Below, piece by piece: positions 1 to 9,557 of a stretch of DNA of 46,275 nucleotides. Numbering within the stretch: position 1 is the stretch's first letter; each line of letters opens with the position of its first letter. A program made the translations under genes and the position numbers. Where the stretch lies: NCBI GenBank assembly GCA_011682385.1, contig JAACET010000003.1:1-46275 (forward strand). The letters run 5' to 3'. The notes under the pieces were generated by a model. It had not been told where the DNA came from. It searched no databases and saw nothing but the letters and a program-made list of their open reading frames with translations. Origin of the DNA: Actinomycetota bacterium. Lineage in GTDB: Bacteria > Planctomycetota > Phycisphaerae > JAACET01.

Positions 1-10
1 TAACAGGCAC

Positions 11-88
11 AAAGGGGCATTGCCCCGTTCCTAATTGGTTTTTCTTTTCTTTCTTCTAATCAGTGTCAATCTGTGTTCATCTGTGGCT
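11..88 (-). repeat. Dispersed intergenic repeat, copy 1
   Basis: Read on the minus strand, this stretch has a CACAGATGAACACAGATT element, a purine-rich run of AAGAAAGAAAAGAAAAA type, then CAATTAGGAAC and the short palindrome GGGGCAATGCCCC (14-26 on the plus strand). The same order of elements recurs on the plus strand at 9581-9645 with only a few differences, so the two copies are inverted relative to each other. It ends right at the stop codon of the neighbouring gene. I see no coding potential. Similar sequences are familiar from intergenic regions of planctomycete-like genomes, but no function is known to me. Confidence 0.7.
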
Positions 89-830
89 AATTATTCTTTT
101 CCGTAGCTGTCTGATCACCTGTGGATATGGGCCTAAACTGTATCTCCAGCAGGTCCGGCTTGATTCGTATGTCTTCAATAACTATATGCAGGTCGTCGCG
201 AGTCACAAAGCGGGTTACTACCGACTCACCGGATAGTGCACTGAAAACCGCCCGGATGATTTGTTCGTTACTAGCTGCGTCTTTGGCCTTTGCCGGATTG
301 TTTCGCTGCGGGGCCAGCCTGTCCAAAAGAGATTTCTCTATAGCCGCCATCGTATCCGGCAGAAATGTCTCCGGCAAACTCAGCGCCCCAGCTTTGAGTT
401 TATCCAGTTCCATGCGCAACAGCCCCGCTGAGTCCACCAGTATTCTCAGTCGGACGGACACTATCGCCTGTTGACCTTTCCAGGTCACCCTGGCCCCAGC
501 CCAGATCGCTCCATCTCCCAGAAACACCACCGGATCGGCAATATATTCCGGCAAAATGCGGTATCTATTCACTAGAACCGCCAGCCGGTCATTAATTTGC
601 TTGCCGCTCAGCTCCAGTATGAATGGTTCTGCTATTTGGGCAGCCGATTTGAATTTAGCCGTCGTGCGGATCATCTGCTCTTCGGCTTCCAGCAGTTCTT
701 CACGGCTAAGCTGTTCCGGCTCATACCAGTTCGGCCGGGCGTGCACCAGAATGATTCCCACAATTCCCCCGATCACCAGAAGTCCTGCCAGCCCCAGAGC
801 TGTCAAACCCAGTATTTTTTTCGTCGACAT
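87..830 (-). CDS. Membrane-anchored hypothetical protein
   Basis: The predicted protein has 247 residues. A lysine pair at the N-terminus is followed by one hydrophobic glycine/leucine-rich segment (about residues 7-31), so it is probably a single-pass protein with a large extracytoplasmic part. The remainder is mixed alpha/beta with regular alternation (for example VSVRLRILVDSAGLLRMELDK) and contains an LSGKQINDRL motif near residue 73. I do not recognise a named family. It stands alone on the minus strand, divergent from pyrF with about 200 bases between them. The stop codon abuts the dispersed repeat at the left edge. It could be a secreted lipid- or polymer-binding protein, but nothing in the sequence proves this. 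Confidence 0.75.
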   Translation of the reverse strand: MSTKKILGLTALGLAGLLVIGGIVGIILVHARPNWYEPEQLSREELLEAEEQMIRTTAKFKSAAQIAEPFILELSGKQINDRLAVLVNRYRILPEYIADPVVFLGDGAIWAGARVTWKGQQAIVSVRLRILVDSAGLLRMELDKLKAGALSLPETFLPDTMAAIEKSLLDRLAPQRNNPAKAKDAASNEQIIRAVFSALSGESVVTRFVTRDDLHIVIEDIRIKPDLLEIQFRPISTGDQTATEKNN

Positions 831-1046
831 CGCTGCTCTTTGGTTTCCGGGCTACTTATTCTCCGAAGTCCCAATGTGAGCTTCCTTTTATCACATCCGG
901 ACCACCGTTACAAGAAAGTAACCCTATCCGCTATAAAGGCACTAGGCTAAGTCCGTACTCTCTGCTATAGTGTCTCCTCCGGGCCCGGAGTTGTTTGCGG
1001 GTCCAGTAGTAGTCTTTTAAATTTCGATTTGCTGAAAGGACTGTGT

Positions 1047-2003
1047 GTGAGCGAGCATTTTACCGACCGAATCATTGACCTTGGTCAACAGAAGAACAGT
1101 CGTCTGGTATTGGGTTTCGATCCCGTCTATTCCAAGCTTCCGGCTGCGATCACCGAGCAGAAACACCTCAACGACGAGCTCGACAGCGAGGCCAGCCTGG
1201 ACGCTATTATGGAGTTTGGCCGTAAGGTTTTTAAACTCACGGCCGATCATGTTGTCGCCGTCAAGATGAACATTGCTTTTTTTGAACGATATTTGTGGGA
1301 CGGCCTGGACGCCTTCTATTCGCTCATCCAGGAGGCCAAGGCCCTGGGCTTGCCCGTCATAGCCGATGCCAAGCTCTGCGACATTGGTTCTACCGCCGAT
1401 AGTTACGCCCAGGGACTGTTGGCCGATCCTGCTTTTGTGAACATGGAAGACCTGGCCGGCCCGGACGCCATTACGGTTACGCCTTATTGTGGACTGGAGG
1501 GCGTCCAACCCTTTATTGATATCGCTCAGCAGCAAAATAAAGGCGTGTTTGTGCTCGTGCGTTCCAGTAATCCTTCCGGGGCCGACATCCAGGATTTTAC
1601 CGATGCCTCCGGAAAGCGGTTTTTTGAGCACGTGGCCGAGCAAGTAGCGTCGTGGGCCTCAGCCAGCAGCCTGATTGGCGAACATGGTTTCAGCTCGGTG
1701 GGCATGGTTGTTGGGGCGACCAAGCCTGACGACCTTCAGTTGCTCCGCGAGCGTTACCCGAAGATATCCTTGTTGGCTCCCGGATTCGGCGCTCAGGGCG
1801 GCACTGCTGCCAACTGTGTCGGCGGATTCCGCTCTGATGGTATCGGAACCCTGGTTTCCAGTTCCCGATCCATAATCTACGCCTTTGATCGCCCGGAATA
1901 TGTAGAATTATTCAGCGGCGACTGGGAAGCTGCCATCCAGAGAGCTGCTGCCGATATGCAGAAAGAAATTAACGAAGCCCTGGCCGCACGTGCCACCGGG
2001 TAA
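1047..2003 (+). CDS. pyrF: Orotidine 5'-phosphate decarboxylase
   Basis: This enzyme decarboxylates OMP to UMP, the last step of de novo pyrimidine synthesis, in the cytoplasm. The sequence shows the long bacterial form (about 318 residues): LVLGFDP near the start, the lysine of VAVKMNIAFFE, and the catalytic Asp-Lys-x-x-Asp signature as DAKLCDIGSTA. Then come VTPYCGLEG, VLVRSSNPSG and the phosphate-binding LAPGFGAQGG. A TTG codon 18 bases upstream (1029) would lengthen the protein by six residues. I prefer the GTG at 1047 because AAAGGA lies 6 bases before it and the protein then begins close to the conserved core. No other pyrimidine gene is nearby; murD follows after 51 bases in the same direction. 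Confidence 0.93.
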   Translation: MSEHFTDRIIDLGQQKNSRLVLGFDPVYSKLPAAITEQKHLNDELDSEASLDAIMEFGRKVFKLTADHVVAVKMNIAFFERYLWDGLDAFYSLIQEAKALGLPVIADAKLCDIGSTADSYAQGLLADPAFVNMEDLAGPDAITVTPYCGLEGVQPFIDIAQQQNKGVFVLVRSSNPSGADIQDFTDASGKRFFEHVAEQVASWASASSLIGEHGFSSVGMVVGATKPDDLQLLRERYPKISLLAPGFGAQGGTAANCVGGFRSDGIGTLVSSSRSIIYAFDRPEYVELFSGDWEAAIQRAAADMQKEINEALAARATG

Positions 2004-2054
2004 ATCGTACAGTTAAATCTTCTGTTCACAACAGTCTCGGCCCGGATAGACCTC

Positions 2055-3530
2055 ATGGGTGCAGAGGTGTCGTCAACAACGTTACTGAGACCTTTTGATC
2101 TTGAGCCGAATAGCTTAGCCGGTAAGAAAATTACCATAATGGGCCTGGGCCGATTCGGCGGCGGGTCCGGTGCCGCTCGTTTCTTTGCCCAGCACGGTGC
2201 ACAGGTAGTGGTAACGGATTTGGCCCAACCCCAAACCCTTACCGAGTCTGTCCAGGGCCTTGCTGATCTACCGAATATCACCTTTCATTTGGGCGCCCAC
2301 CGGGATGAGGATTTCACCTCTGCCGATGCCGTAGTGGTCAATCCTGCCGTTCCTTTGGACTCACCTTTTCTCGTCTTGGCTAATCGCGCCGGGGTCCTAT
2401 TGACGGCCGAGATGAACATCTTGTTCCGATTATGCCCAGCCCAGATTGTGGGCGTCACCGGCTCTAATGGTAAGAGCACTGTCACGGCGATGATTGGCAG
2501 TGTCTTTTCAGCCGCCCAAAAGGCTCAGCAGGGCAACTTCCGCCGAGTATTTGTTGGCGGAAATATCGGACACAGTCTATTAGCCGAGCTAGACCGGATC
2601 AGCTCCGGGGATGTCGTGGTAGTTGAGCTTTCCAGTTTTCAGTTGGAGGCCCTCACTGCCGAAGGGATTTCCCCACACGTTGCGGTTTGGACGAATTTTT
2701 CAGCCAACCACCTTGATCACCACGGCACCATTGATGCTTACCGAGAGGCCAAGCGGAACATTTTCCGTTTCCAGCTCCCCCAGGATGTGTTGGTCTACAA
2801 TGCCGACGACGTCGGCTTGGAGTTCCTCAGGTCGGACGCGGCAGTGTGCTCTCGGCGAGTTATTTTTTCTCTGCAAGATTCCTCTGCTGATGCGCATACC
2901 GCTGACGGTTGCCTGGCCTTGAGATATCCGCCCGGCAACCGTGTGGAAAAATTGCTTGATTTGAAAGATATGCCCGTTCCTGGCCGACACAACATTGCCA
3001 ACGCCTTGGCGGCTGCGTGTGTCGGTGCCCAGTTCAACCTCTCTGGTGCTGCCATCACTGAAGGGCTCAGGACATTCAGGCCCTTGCCGCATCGACTGGA
3101 GTTGGTGGCCACTGTCGCGGGTGTCAGCTACTACGATGACTCCGTAGCCACTACCCCGGAATCTGCCCTGGTTGGCTTGAATTCCTTTGACTGCCCTCCT
3201 ATTATTATCTTAGGAGGCAAAGATAAGGGAGCCGAGTTCGATATATTACTACGTGCTTGTATAGACAAATGTTATGGAGTTATCTGCCTGGGCCAGATCC
3301 GGGATAAACTCCTGCAGCAGCTCCTAAACTTGCGAGGCCGGAAGCGTCGGCCCCACATAATTGGCGTCGATAGCCTGGAACAGGCGGTTGCAGCCGCAGC
3401 CTCTCTGGCCAAGCGGGGCCAGGCAGTCCTGCTCTCGCCGGCCTGTTCAAGTTACGATATGTTTACTAATTTCACCGATCGTGGGCAGCGATTTGCAGAG
3501 ATTGTCCGTGCTTTGCCTTCTGCCAAGTGA
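2055..3530 (+). CDS. murD: UDP-N-acetylmuramoylalanine--D-glutamate ligase
   Basis: MurD adds D-glutamate to UDP-MurNAc-L-Ala in cytoplasmic peptidoglycan synthesis, using ATP. The 491-residue protein is slightly longer than usual. It opens with a Rossmann-like UDP-substrate domain (MGLGRFGGGSGAARFF), then the central ATPase domain with P-loop GVTGSNGKST, VVELSSFQLE and the NHLDHHG metal-binding segment. The C-terminal domain contains YYDDSVATTPES, ILGGKDKG and LLSPACSSYDMF. The start is not certain. ATG 2055 gives a 28-residue leader before the Rossmann strand, and an in-frame ATG at 2139 lies inside the conserved core, so the upstream start is preferred. No other mur gene is present, so it sits apart from the usual dcw cluster. 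Confidence 0.93.
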   Translation: MGAEVSSTTLLRPFDLEPNSLAGKKITIMGLGRFGGGSGAARFFAQHGAQVVVTDLAQPQTLTESVQGLADLPNITFHLGAHRDEDFTSADAVVVNPAVPLDSPFLVLANRAGVLLTAEMNILFRLCPAQIVGVTGSNGKSTVTAMIGSVFSAAQKAQQGNFRRVFVGGNIGHSLLAELDRISSGDVVVVELSSFQLEALTAEGISPHVAVWTNFSANHLDHHGTIDAYREAKRNIFRFQLPQDVLVYNADDVGLEFLRSDAAVCSRRVIFSLQDSSADAHTADGCLALRYPPGNRVEKLLDLKDMPVPGRHNIANALAAACVGAQFNLSGAAITEGLRTFRPLPHRLELVATVAGVSYYDDSVATTPESALVGLNSFDCPPIIILGGKDKGAEFDILLRACIDKCYGVICLGQIRDKLLQQLLNLRGRKRRPHIIGVDSLEQAVAAAASLAKRGQAVLLSPACSSYDMFTNFTDRGQRFAEIVRALPSAK

Positions 3531-3834
3531 CACATGGAAGGCCCGAATGGGCTGCGGGAGAGATTGCTACCCTAAGTCTTTGTAAAAGCAGGAGTTGTGC
3601 GCAGAGCTTCGTGTGGCCGGTATTGTTGCTCGTGGAGATTTTTTTCGATTATCTCCAAAAGTAGCTGATATGGCTAATATGTACAGCCGATATCCAGTTT
3701 ATGAAGCCTTAGCGGGTCAAGTCCTTTTGCCTGGGACGCCTGCTGGCTATAGCGACCATAGCCGATTATCTGAGGCCCGTTTTTAGAGCACTAGACTGAG
3801 TAATCGGCTCTGTGCCGCAGAAAGGAGCCCGAAA
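3531..3834. other. Intergenic region between murD and csrA
   Basis: There is no convincing gene in these 304 bases. An open frame at 3595-3786 has no ribosome-binding site and no recognisable protein pattern. Small dyads can be seen: a 7-base pair TGGAGAT/ATCTCCA (3633-3639 with 3651-3657), and GGCTAT/ATAGCC (3745-3750 with 3758-3763), the latter shortly before a short T run. The second might act as a weak terminator or leader hairpin for csrA. AAAGGAG at 3821-3827 is the csrA ribosome-binding site. Confidence 0.5.
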
Positions 3835-4074
3835 ATGTTGGTCCTCTCGCGACAACGCGATGAATCCATAATGATCGGTGATGACGTTGAGATCACCATT
3901 GTAGACGTGCGTGGCGACAAGGTACGGCTAGGTATAACCGCCCCAGCGAATATCCCCGTTCATCGCAGGGAAGTCTACGAGTCCATAAAACGTGAAGGTG
4001 GTAGCTCTTACAAGTCACATGCCCGTCATGGTAAGAGCCAGGACTCACCGGAACACACCGACCCGAAGTCCTGA
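3835..4074 (+). CDS. csrA: Carbon storage regulator CsrA
   Basis: CsrA is a small dimeric RNA-binding protein that represses or stabilises mRNAs by binding GGA motifs in leaders. The 79-residue product has the whole fold: [20 protein letters not shown], the [10 protein letters not shown] strand, the API-like linker APANIPVHR, and [10 protein letters not shown], which carries the RNA-binding arginine. A polar tail of about 20 residues follows the core and is not conserved in the family. AAAGGAG lies 7 bases before ATG. No fliW or flagellar gene accompanies it here, so its targets cannot be read from context. Confidence 0.95.
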   Translation: MLVLSRQRDESIMIGDDVEITIVDVRGDKVRLGITAPANIPVHRREVYESIKREGGSSYKSHARHGKSQDSPEHTDPKS

Positions 4075-4110
4075 AGTCGGATTCCTCGGAAAGACCCTTA
4101 GTTTTTTTCC

Positions 4111-4139
4111 TTGACAGGCTGAAGACATTTCCCTAAAAT
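4111..4139 (+). promoter_or_regulatory. Sigma70-type promoter for polA-coaE
   Basis: A perfect -35 TTGACA (4111-4116) and -10 TAAAAT (4134-4139) are separated by 17 bases. They fall just after csrA and about 257 bases before the polA start. The predicted transcript would begin near 4146 and have a leader of about 250 bases, in which I found no clear gene. Confidence 0.75.
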
Positions 4140-4396
4140 GATCGCAATCTCGCCTGGAAGATTCCTATTTAGTGAACCTATCGGTTTGACGGACCTGTCG
4201 ACTTCTGAAGTGATCTTTTCACGCGACCACTTTATAACACAACCGGGGCTTAGTAAGAATTGCTGGCGCTAGCCCGGCTACTTCCTGGAACCATTTCCGG
4301 ATCATTAACCAGCCATCATAGATAACAGTCCCGCAAATTTTTTCCGATTGCCACTCAATACTAGAAGTCATCCCAGAACCCACTTTCGTCGCGAGA

Positions 4397-7102
4397 ATGA
4401 GCAATACGCTATACATCATTGATGGCCATTCGTATATCTACGCGGCCTTCTATGCCCTGAGGAACTTGATGAGTCCGTCCGGTGAGCCCACCAATGCCAC
4501 ATTTGGTTTTTTGGGTACCCTGCTGAAGCTGCTCAGGACCAGAAAGCCCGACAAGTTGGTTTTGACCATGGACTCTCCAGGCCCCACCTTTCGGCACCAA
4601 CAGTTCGATCAATACAAGGCCAATCGGCCGGCTATGCCGGAGGAACTCCCCTGCCAAATTGAGCGCATCAAAGAACTGGCCCAGCTTCTACACATACCAG
4701 TCCTGGCCAAAGAGACCTACGAAGCCGACGATATCATTGCCAGCCTGTGTCGACAGGTGAACGGCACAGATACAGAGGTATTCATTTGCTCCAAGGATAA
4801 GGACCTCGAACAGCTCATCAGTCCAAAAGTTGCCATGTACGATGCCAAAACCGACACTGTACTGGACCTTGAACAGTTGCACCGGCAAAAGGGCCTAACC
4901 CCCCAGCAGACCGCTGATGTTTTGGCTTTAGCTGGCGATACTTCCGACAACATCCCTGGTGTGCCTGGAATAGGGCCGAAGAAAGCGACGGCCCTGATAC
5001 AAAAGTACGGCAGCTTGGATGAGTTATTGGCTCACGTCGATGAGGTGCCCGGAGTAATGGGCCGTAACTTAGCAGCTAACATCCAGACGGTCCGAACAGC
5101 CAGGCAATTGGTAGCTCTGCGTGACGATGCGGATACCGGCAGCGCCTTAGATGGTGTAAGTTGGCAGCAGCAGCCGGAGACGGAACTCAAAGACATTCTG
5201 AAAGAACTGGGTTTTAACAAATACATCTCCGCTATCGAGGAGCTTTGGCCATCCTCGGTTGCTCAGCCGACAGCTCAACCTGCCCCGCAACAGCCCCACG
5301 GCTATGTCCTGGTGGATACCGAACGGAAGTTTGATGAGTTTCTTGCGAGACTAACCCAGCAGAAGGCCGTTGCTCTTGATACTGAGACAACAGGTCTGGA
5401 TCCTATCAAGGCAGCGCTAGTGGGCCTGAGTTTCAGTTGGCAAGCTGGGCACGCTTATTATTTACCGTTACGAGCCCCGCTGGGACAAGCTACGCTCAAG
5501 GTGGACACCCATTTGGAAAAGCTTCGCCCTGTATTGCAGGATGAGCGGATTGCCAAGTATGGGCACAATATCAAATATGATCTGCTGGTTCTAAAGGCTG
5601 CGGGAATAGAGCTGGCCGGCGTGAGTTTTGACACTATGGTAGCCAGCTACCTGCTGGAAGCGGACCGACCTAGTCATTCGCTCAAGGCTCTGGGTCAAGA
5701 ACTACTAGGGCTTGAGGTGACCGACATTTCCGAGCTGATCGGCTCGGGCAAGAAGCAGATCACTTTCGATCAGGTTCCCCTCGAGCAGGCCTATCCTTAT
5801 GCTTCTCAAGATGCGGATATGACCTGGCAACTGCAGGATTTGCTGTCATCTCAGCTCGCACCGGCCGGAGTCCAAGAGCTTTTCTACGAGGTAGAAATGC
5901 CTCTCGTGCAGGTGTTGGCTCAGATGGAGCATCACGGTATCACGCTCGACGAGTCAAAACTTCGACAAATGAGTCGAGATCTGCAAAAGCATTCCCAACA
6001 ACTCATCAAGCAAATCCATCAGCAGGCTTCCGGACCGTTCAATATAGATTCACCGCAGCAGTTGGCTGAAGTGTTGTTTAATAAGCTCGGCCTGACTCCA
6101 GTGCGCAAAACCAAGACGGGTTTATCCACGGACATGGCCGTCTTGGAAACGCTCAGCAGTTCGCATCCTCTGCCGGGTTTGGTTTTGCAGTACCGCCGGA
6201 TAGCCAAGCTGAAGAATACGTACCTGGATGTTTTACCTACCATGGTGTCCACCAAGACGCACCGGCTGCACGCCTCGTTTAATCAAACCATGACCGCCAC
6301 CGGCCGGCTGAGCAGCTCTTCTCCTAATCTACAAAACATACCCATCCGCGATGAATTAGGCCGCCAAATCCGAGACGCATTTGTTCCCGGAGAACCGGAA
6401 AATATTCTGCTGACAGCCGACTACTCCCAGATTGAGCTGCGCGTGTTAGCCCACTTCAGCCGGGATGAAGAACTTTGTCAGGCCTTCGCCCGGCAAGAAG
6501 ATATTCACCGCTTCGTGGCCTCTCAGGTCTTTGGTGTTGATTCACAGTCAGTCAGCCAGGACCAGCGTCGGGCGGCTAAAACAGTCAACTTCGGCATTAT
6601 TTATGGGCAGACTCCTTTCGGTTTGTCCAAGAGCTTAGGGATAAGTCGCTCCGAGGCACAGGCCTTTATCGAGCAGTACCACCGCCGTTACCCGGGGATT
6701 AAGCAGTTCCTCCAGCAGTGTGTGGACCAGGCCAGCGGGAGTGGTTTCGTGCAGACCATCCTTGGCCGACGGCGGAGGATTCGCAATATCGATTCGTCCA
6801 ACCGCACCCAGCGGGAGTTCGCCCGGCGAACTGCTATTAATACTGTGGTGCAGGGTTCTGCTGCGGACCTGATAAAGGTAGCTATGGTCCGCGTGCATGA
6901 ACATATCAGAGACAATTGTCCGCAGGTCAAGATGCTCCTGCAAATCCACGATGAGTTGGTCTTTGAGCTGCCCGAGGCCCAGGCCGCCGAACATGCTCAA
7001 TGGATACGTCAGATTATGAGTCAGGCAATACCGCTTTCAGTGCCGGTTATTGTGGATATTGCCTGGGGAAAAAGTTGGCTTCAGGGGAAGTACAGCGGAT
7101 GA
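4397..7102 (+). CDS. polA: DNA polymerase I with 5' nuclease and intact proofreading domain
   Basis: This repair and Okazaki-fragment polymerase has 901 residues. The N-terminal 5'-nuclease domain (about 1-290) shows YIIDGHSYIYAAFYA, EADDIIASLC, SKDKDLEQL and the helix-hairpin-helix GVPGIGPKKA. The central 3'-5' exonuclease (about 300-480) keeps the metal-binding acidic residues: DTETTG (Exo I), NIKYDLL (Exo II) and YASQDADMT (Exo III). Proofreading is therefore probably active, unlike in many PolA proteins. The polymerase domain has motif A (LLTADYSQIELRVL), motif B (RRAAKTVNFGIIYG) and motif C (IHDELVFE). A sigma70 promoter lies upstream, and its TGA overlaps the next start as ATGA, so coaE is probably translationally coupled. 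Confidence 0.97.
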   Translation: MSNTLYIIDGHSYIYAAFYALRNLMSPSGEPTNATFGFLGTLLKLLRTRKPDKLVLTMDSPGPTFRHQQFDQYKANRPAMPEELPCQIERIKELAQLLHIPVLAKETYEADDIIASLCRQVNGTDTEVFICSKDKDLEQLISPKVAMYDAKTDTVLDLEQLHRQKGLTPQQTADVLALAGDTSDNIPGVPGIGPKKATALIQKYGSLDELLAHVDEVPGVMGRNLAANIQTVRTARQLVALRDDADTGSALDGVSWQQQPETELKDILKELGFNKYISAIEELWPSSVAQPTAQPAPQQPHGYVLVDTERKFDEFLARLTQQKAVALDTETTGLDPIKAALVGLSFSWQAGHAYYLPLRAPLGQATLKVDTHLEKLRPVLQDERIAKYGHNIKYDLLVLKAAGIELAGVSFDTMVASYLLEADRPSHSLKALGQELLGLEVTDISELIGSGKKQITFDQVPLEQAYPYASQDADMTWQLQDLLSSQLAPAGVQELFYEVEMPLVQVLAQMEHHGITLDESKLRQMSRDLQKHSQQLIKQIHQQASGPFNIDSPQQLAEVLFNKLGLTPVRKTKTGLSTDMAVLETLSSSHPLPGLVLQYRRIAKLKNTYLDVLPTMVSTKTHRLHASFNQTMTATGRLSSSSPNLQNIPIRDELGRQIRDAFVPGEPENILLTADYSQIELRVLAHFSRDEELCQAFARQEDIHRFVASQVFGVDSQSVSQDQRRAAKTVNFGIIYGQTPFGLSKSLGISRSEAQAFIEQYHRRYPGIKQFLQQCVDQASGSGFVQTILGRRRRIRNIDSSNRTQREFARRTAINTVVQGSAADLIKVAMVRVHEHIRDNCPQVKMLLQIHDELVFELPEAQAAEHAQWIRQIMSQAIPLSVPVIVDIAWGKSWLQGKYSG

Positions 7103-7863
7103 CCCATAACAGTCAGAGTAAAACTTGTAAGAAGAATCCCAGCCAGACCAGCCGGCCTCAAGGTTCAATTCCCGTGATTGGCCTGGCCGGGGGAATTGGT
7201 TCCGGCAAAACCTTGGTTGCCGAGCAACTGGCACAAATGGGCTGTGTGGTAATTGACGTTGACCGCCTGGCCAAACAGCTGCGGGACCTGCCGCAGACCC
7301 TTAAGGCTATCCGCTTGGCCCTGGGCGATCAGTTCTTTAGCAAGGATGGTCAAATCGACGACAAGTCCTTGGCAGAACACGTCTTCGGCTCATCGACAGG
7401 TAACAACAGCGACTCCCCCCTGGCTCGTCTGAATTCCATTGTGCACCCGTTGGTAGTCCGCAGATGCCGGGAACTGATCGAACAGCACCGTTGCCAAAAG
7501 GATTGCCCGGCCATTGTTCTGGACGCCCCTTTACTGTTTGAAGCCCGTCTGGATAGTTGTTGTGACGCGGTCATCTTTGTCCAGGCCGACCCGGCTGTCC
7601 GCAGCCTCCGGGTCCGTACCAATAGGGGCTGGAGCGAAAAGCAGTGGCAACTGAGAGAAAAAGCACAGATTCTTCTGGACAAAAAGCGTGATATGTCCGA
7701 TTATATCGTCGAGAATAATTCCAGCAAAATTGATCTGCGCTGTCATATCCAAAGACTATTTCCACGGATTCTAGGCAAAACCAGTGGCGTTCAGCGCAAG
7801 GCCTGGTCATCCGAAGCCCTTTGTGAGCGCTCGGATGGGAGGCCCCGGCAATTCGGAGACTAG
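7099..7863 (+). CDS. coaE: Dephospho-CoA kinase
   Basis: CoaE phosphorylates the 3'-hydroxyl of dephospho-CoA, the last step of coenzyme A synthesis. The 254-residue protein has a polar N-terminal tail of about 24 residues and then the P-loop GLAGGIGSGKT. VIDVDRLAKQL (the substrate-binding acidic motif), HPLVVRRCREL, VLDAPLLFEA with its conserved leucine-rich switch, and the RV.TNRGWSEKQW lid follow. The open frame extends back to 7000 inside polA. I chose ATG 7099 because it forms the ATGA overlap with the polA stop and gives a family-sized protein. The last 30 residues (VQRKAWSSEALCE...) are not conserved in the family. Confidence 0.92.
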   Translation: MTHNSQSKTCKKNPSQTSRPQGSIPVIGLAGGIGSGKTLVAEQLAQMGCVVIDVDRLAKQLRDLPQTLKAIRLALGDQFFSKDGQIDDKSLAEHVFGSSTGNNSDSPLARLNSIVHPLVVRRCRELIEQHRCQKDCPAIVLDAPLLFEARLDSCCDAVIFVQADPAVRSLRVRTNRGWSEKQWQLREKAQILLDKKRDMSDYIVENNSSKIDLRCHIQRLFPRILGKTSGVQRKAWSSEALCERSDGRPRQFGD

Positions 7864-7865
7864 GT

Positions 7866-7882
7866 GCCCGGCCGGTCCGGGC
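7866..7882 (+). other. GC-rich hairpin in the rho leader
   Basis: GCCCGG and CCGGGC form a 6-bp stem around a 5-base loop, 3 bases after the coaE stop and 72 bases before rho. No T run follows, so it is not a canonical intrinsic terminator. It may shape the rho leader or stabilise the 3' end of the polA-coaE message. Confidence 0.35.
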
Positions 7883-7954
7883 CCAAAGAATAGAAGTTTA
7901 ACGAAAGTGTAAAAAACTAACAAAGCTAGCCAAAAGCTATGGAGGTATATTTAG

Positions 7955-9451
7955 ATGGCTAAATCAACAACCAGGGGTAGACGACCAAAGAAGGTCCAGG
8001 GAGATCCGAATGGTAATACCCGCAAGCCCACCGAGGCTGTCGTCGAGGTAAAAGCTAAGCCGGTCAACGGCAATGAGGATTCCCCAGCCAAGAAGGATGC
8101 TTCTGCCAAGTCGGCCCAAGCCCCCAAAGGCTCGCAGTCTAATCGGGCTGTCATCGACCAGGAAACTCACGCCAAGTACGAGTCGATCAAACGCGGCGAG
8201 TTGCACATAACCGACTTGCAGAAGATGACAGTCTCGCAACTGCACGATCTGGCCAAAAGGGAAGGTTTCAGTGACTATGTCGGTCTGAGCAAGCAGGAGT
8301 TGGTTTTCAAGATACTCAAAGAGCGCATTCAGCAGAACGGTCTGATGTATGGCGAGGGTGTTTTGGAGCTGCTCCCCGACGGCTATGGCTTTTTACGCAG
8401 CCCCGACTACAGTTACATGCCCTGCCCGGACGACATCTACGTTTCACCTTCCCAGATTCGTCGATTTGGTCTGCGCAATGGTTCTACCGTCGCCGGCCAA
8501 ATCCGTCCGCCCAAGGAGTCCGAGCGTTACTTCGCTTTATTGCGGGTCGAAGCCATCAATTATGAAGAGCCCTCTGCCTTGTTGGATAAGGTCAACTTTG
8601 AGGACCTCACGCCCACGCATCCGATCTCGCGTTACTACCTGGAGACCACCCCGGAAGAAATCAACATGAGGCTTGTGGACTTGGTTACTCCGGTAGGCAA
8701 GGGCCAGCGCGGCCTGATCGTCGCTCCGCCGCGGACCGGTAAGACGGTCCTGCTTCAGAAGGTCGCCAACGCCATTTCCGCCAACGATCCGAACGCTTAT
8801 CTGATTATTCTTTTGATAGATGAGCGTCCCGAAGAAGTCACCGAAATGAAACGCGCCACCAAGGCTGAGGTTATTTCTTCGACCTTTGATGAGCCCGCTT
8901 CTCGTCACGTACAAGTTGCCGAGATGGTCATCGAGAAAGCTAAACGCCTTGCCGAGTACAGTCGTGACGTCGTGGTCCTGCTCGATTCTATTACTCGTTT
9001 AGCCCGAGCCTATAACACCGAAGTACCCCATTCCGGCAAGATTCTTACCGGCGGTGTCGATGCCAATGCTCTGCAGAAGCCCAAGCGCTTCTTCGGGGCT
9101 GCTCGTAAACTCGAAGAGGGCGGCAGCCTGACCATTCTGGCCACAGCCCTGATCGACACCGGGTCCAAGATGGACGAAGTCATTTTCGAGGAGTTTAAGG
9201 GCACCGGCAACATGGAGCTGCACCTGGATCGTCGGCTCGTAGATCGCCGCATTTGGCCGGCCATTGATATTTCCCGTTCGGGCACTCGCAAAGAGGAGTT
9301 GCTGATGGACCCGAAGGAGTTGGAGCTGATTTATCGTCTCCGGCGGGTTTTAGCCGATATGAATCCCGTGGAGGCTGTCGAGCTGCTCAAGAGCCGACTG
9401 CAAAAGGTAAAATCCAACGCCGAGTTCCTGATGACCATGAATCTGGATTAA
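7955..9451 (+). CDS. rho: Transcription termination factor Rho
   Basis: Rho is the hexameric RNA-dependent ATPase/translocase that ends transcription at non-intrinsic sites. The 498-residue product begins with about 70 basic, low-complexity residues (TTRGRRPKK...) that E. coli Rho lacks. The Rho N-terminal fold ([22 protein letters not shown]), the cold-shock RNA-binding domain ([16 protein letters not shown]...[13 protein letters not shown]), and the ATPase core with Walker [20 protein letters not shown], Walker [14 protein letters not shown] and the Q/R-loop region around [10 protein letters not shown] follow. GGAGG (7941-7945) precedes ATG by 9 bases. The same direction and the 91-base gap suggest partial co-transcription with polA-coaE. 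Confidence 0.97.
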   Translation: MAKSTTRGRRPKKVQGDPNGNTRKPTEAVVEVKAKPVNGNEDSPAKKDASAKSAQAPKGSQSNRAVIDQETHAKYESIKRGELHITDLQKMTVSQLHDLAKREGFSDYVGLSKQELVFKILKERIQQNGLMYGEGVLELLPDGYGFLRSPDYSYMPCPDDIYVSPSQIRRFGLRNGSTVAGQIRPPKESERYFALLRVEAINYEEPSALLDKVNFEDLTPTHPISRYYLETTPEEINMRLVDLVTPVGKGQRGLIVAPPRTGKTVLLQKVANAISANDPNAYLIILLIDERPEEVTEMKRATKAEVISSTFDEPASRHVQVAEMVIEKAKRLAEYSRDVVVLLDSITRLARAYNTEVPHSGKILTGGVDANALQKPKRFFGAARKLEEGGSLTILATALIDTGSKMDEVIFEEFKGTGNMELHLDRRLVDRRIWPAIDISRSGTRKEELLMDPKELELIYRLRRVLADMNPVEAVELLKSRLQKVKSNAEFLMTMNLD

Positions 9452-9490
9452 GAAGGCACAAAGCAGAAAGAAGAAACATAAAGAACTCAC

Positions 9491-9517
9491 CACGAAGGAC
9501 ACGAAGATCACGAAGTT
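9491..9517 (+). repeat. 9-base tandem repeat CACGAAGNN, three copies
   Basis: CACGAAGGA, CACGAAGAT and CACGAAGTT stand head to tail. A second 9-base series, GCTGATTTC, GCAGATTTC and GCTGATTAT, lies at 9649-9675 in the same gap. Both belong to a style of degenerate intergenic repeat seen in planctomycete-like genomes. They fall between the convergent genes rho and the guanylyltransferase and encode nothing recognisable. Confidence 0.65.
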
Positions 9518-9557
9518 GAAGAGAGCAAGAAACGGATAAGATAATCAGCCACAGATA

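Noticed and set aside
1017-1643. 208-codon minus-strand frame opposite pyrF
   Set aside because: It is a shadow of pyrF; the plus strand carries a full enzyme with catalytic motifs.
3595-3786. 63-codon open frame between murD and csrA
   Set aside because: No ribosome-binding site, no family pattern, and it crosses hairpins of the csrA leader. Treated as intergenic.
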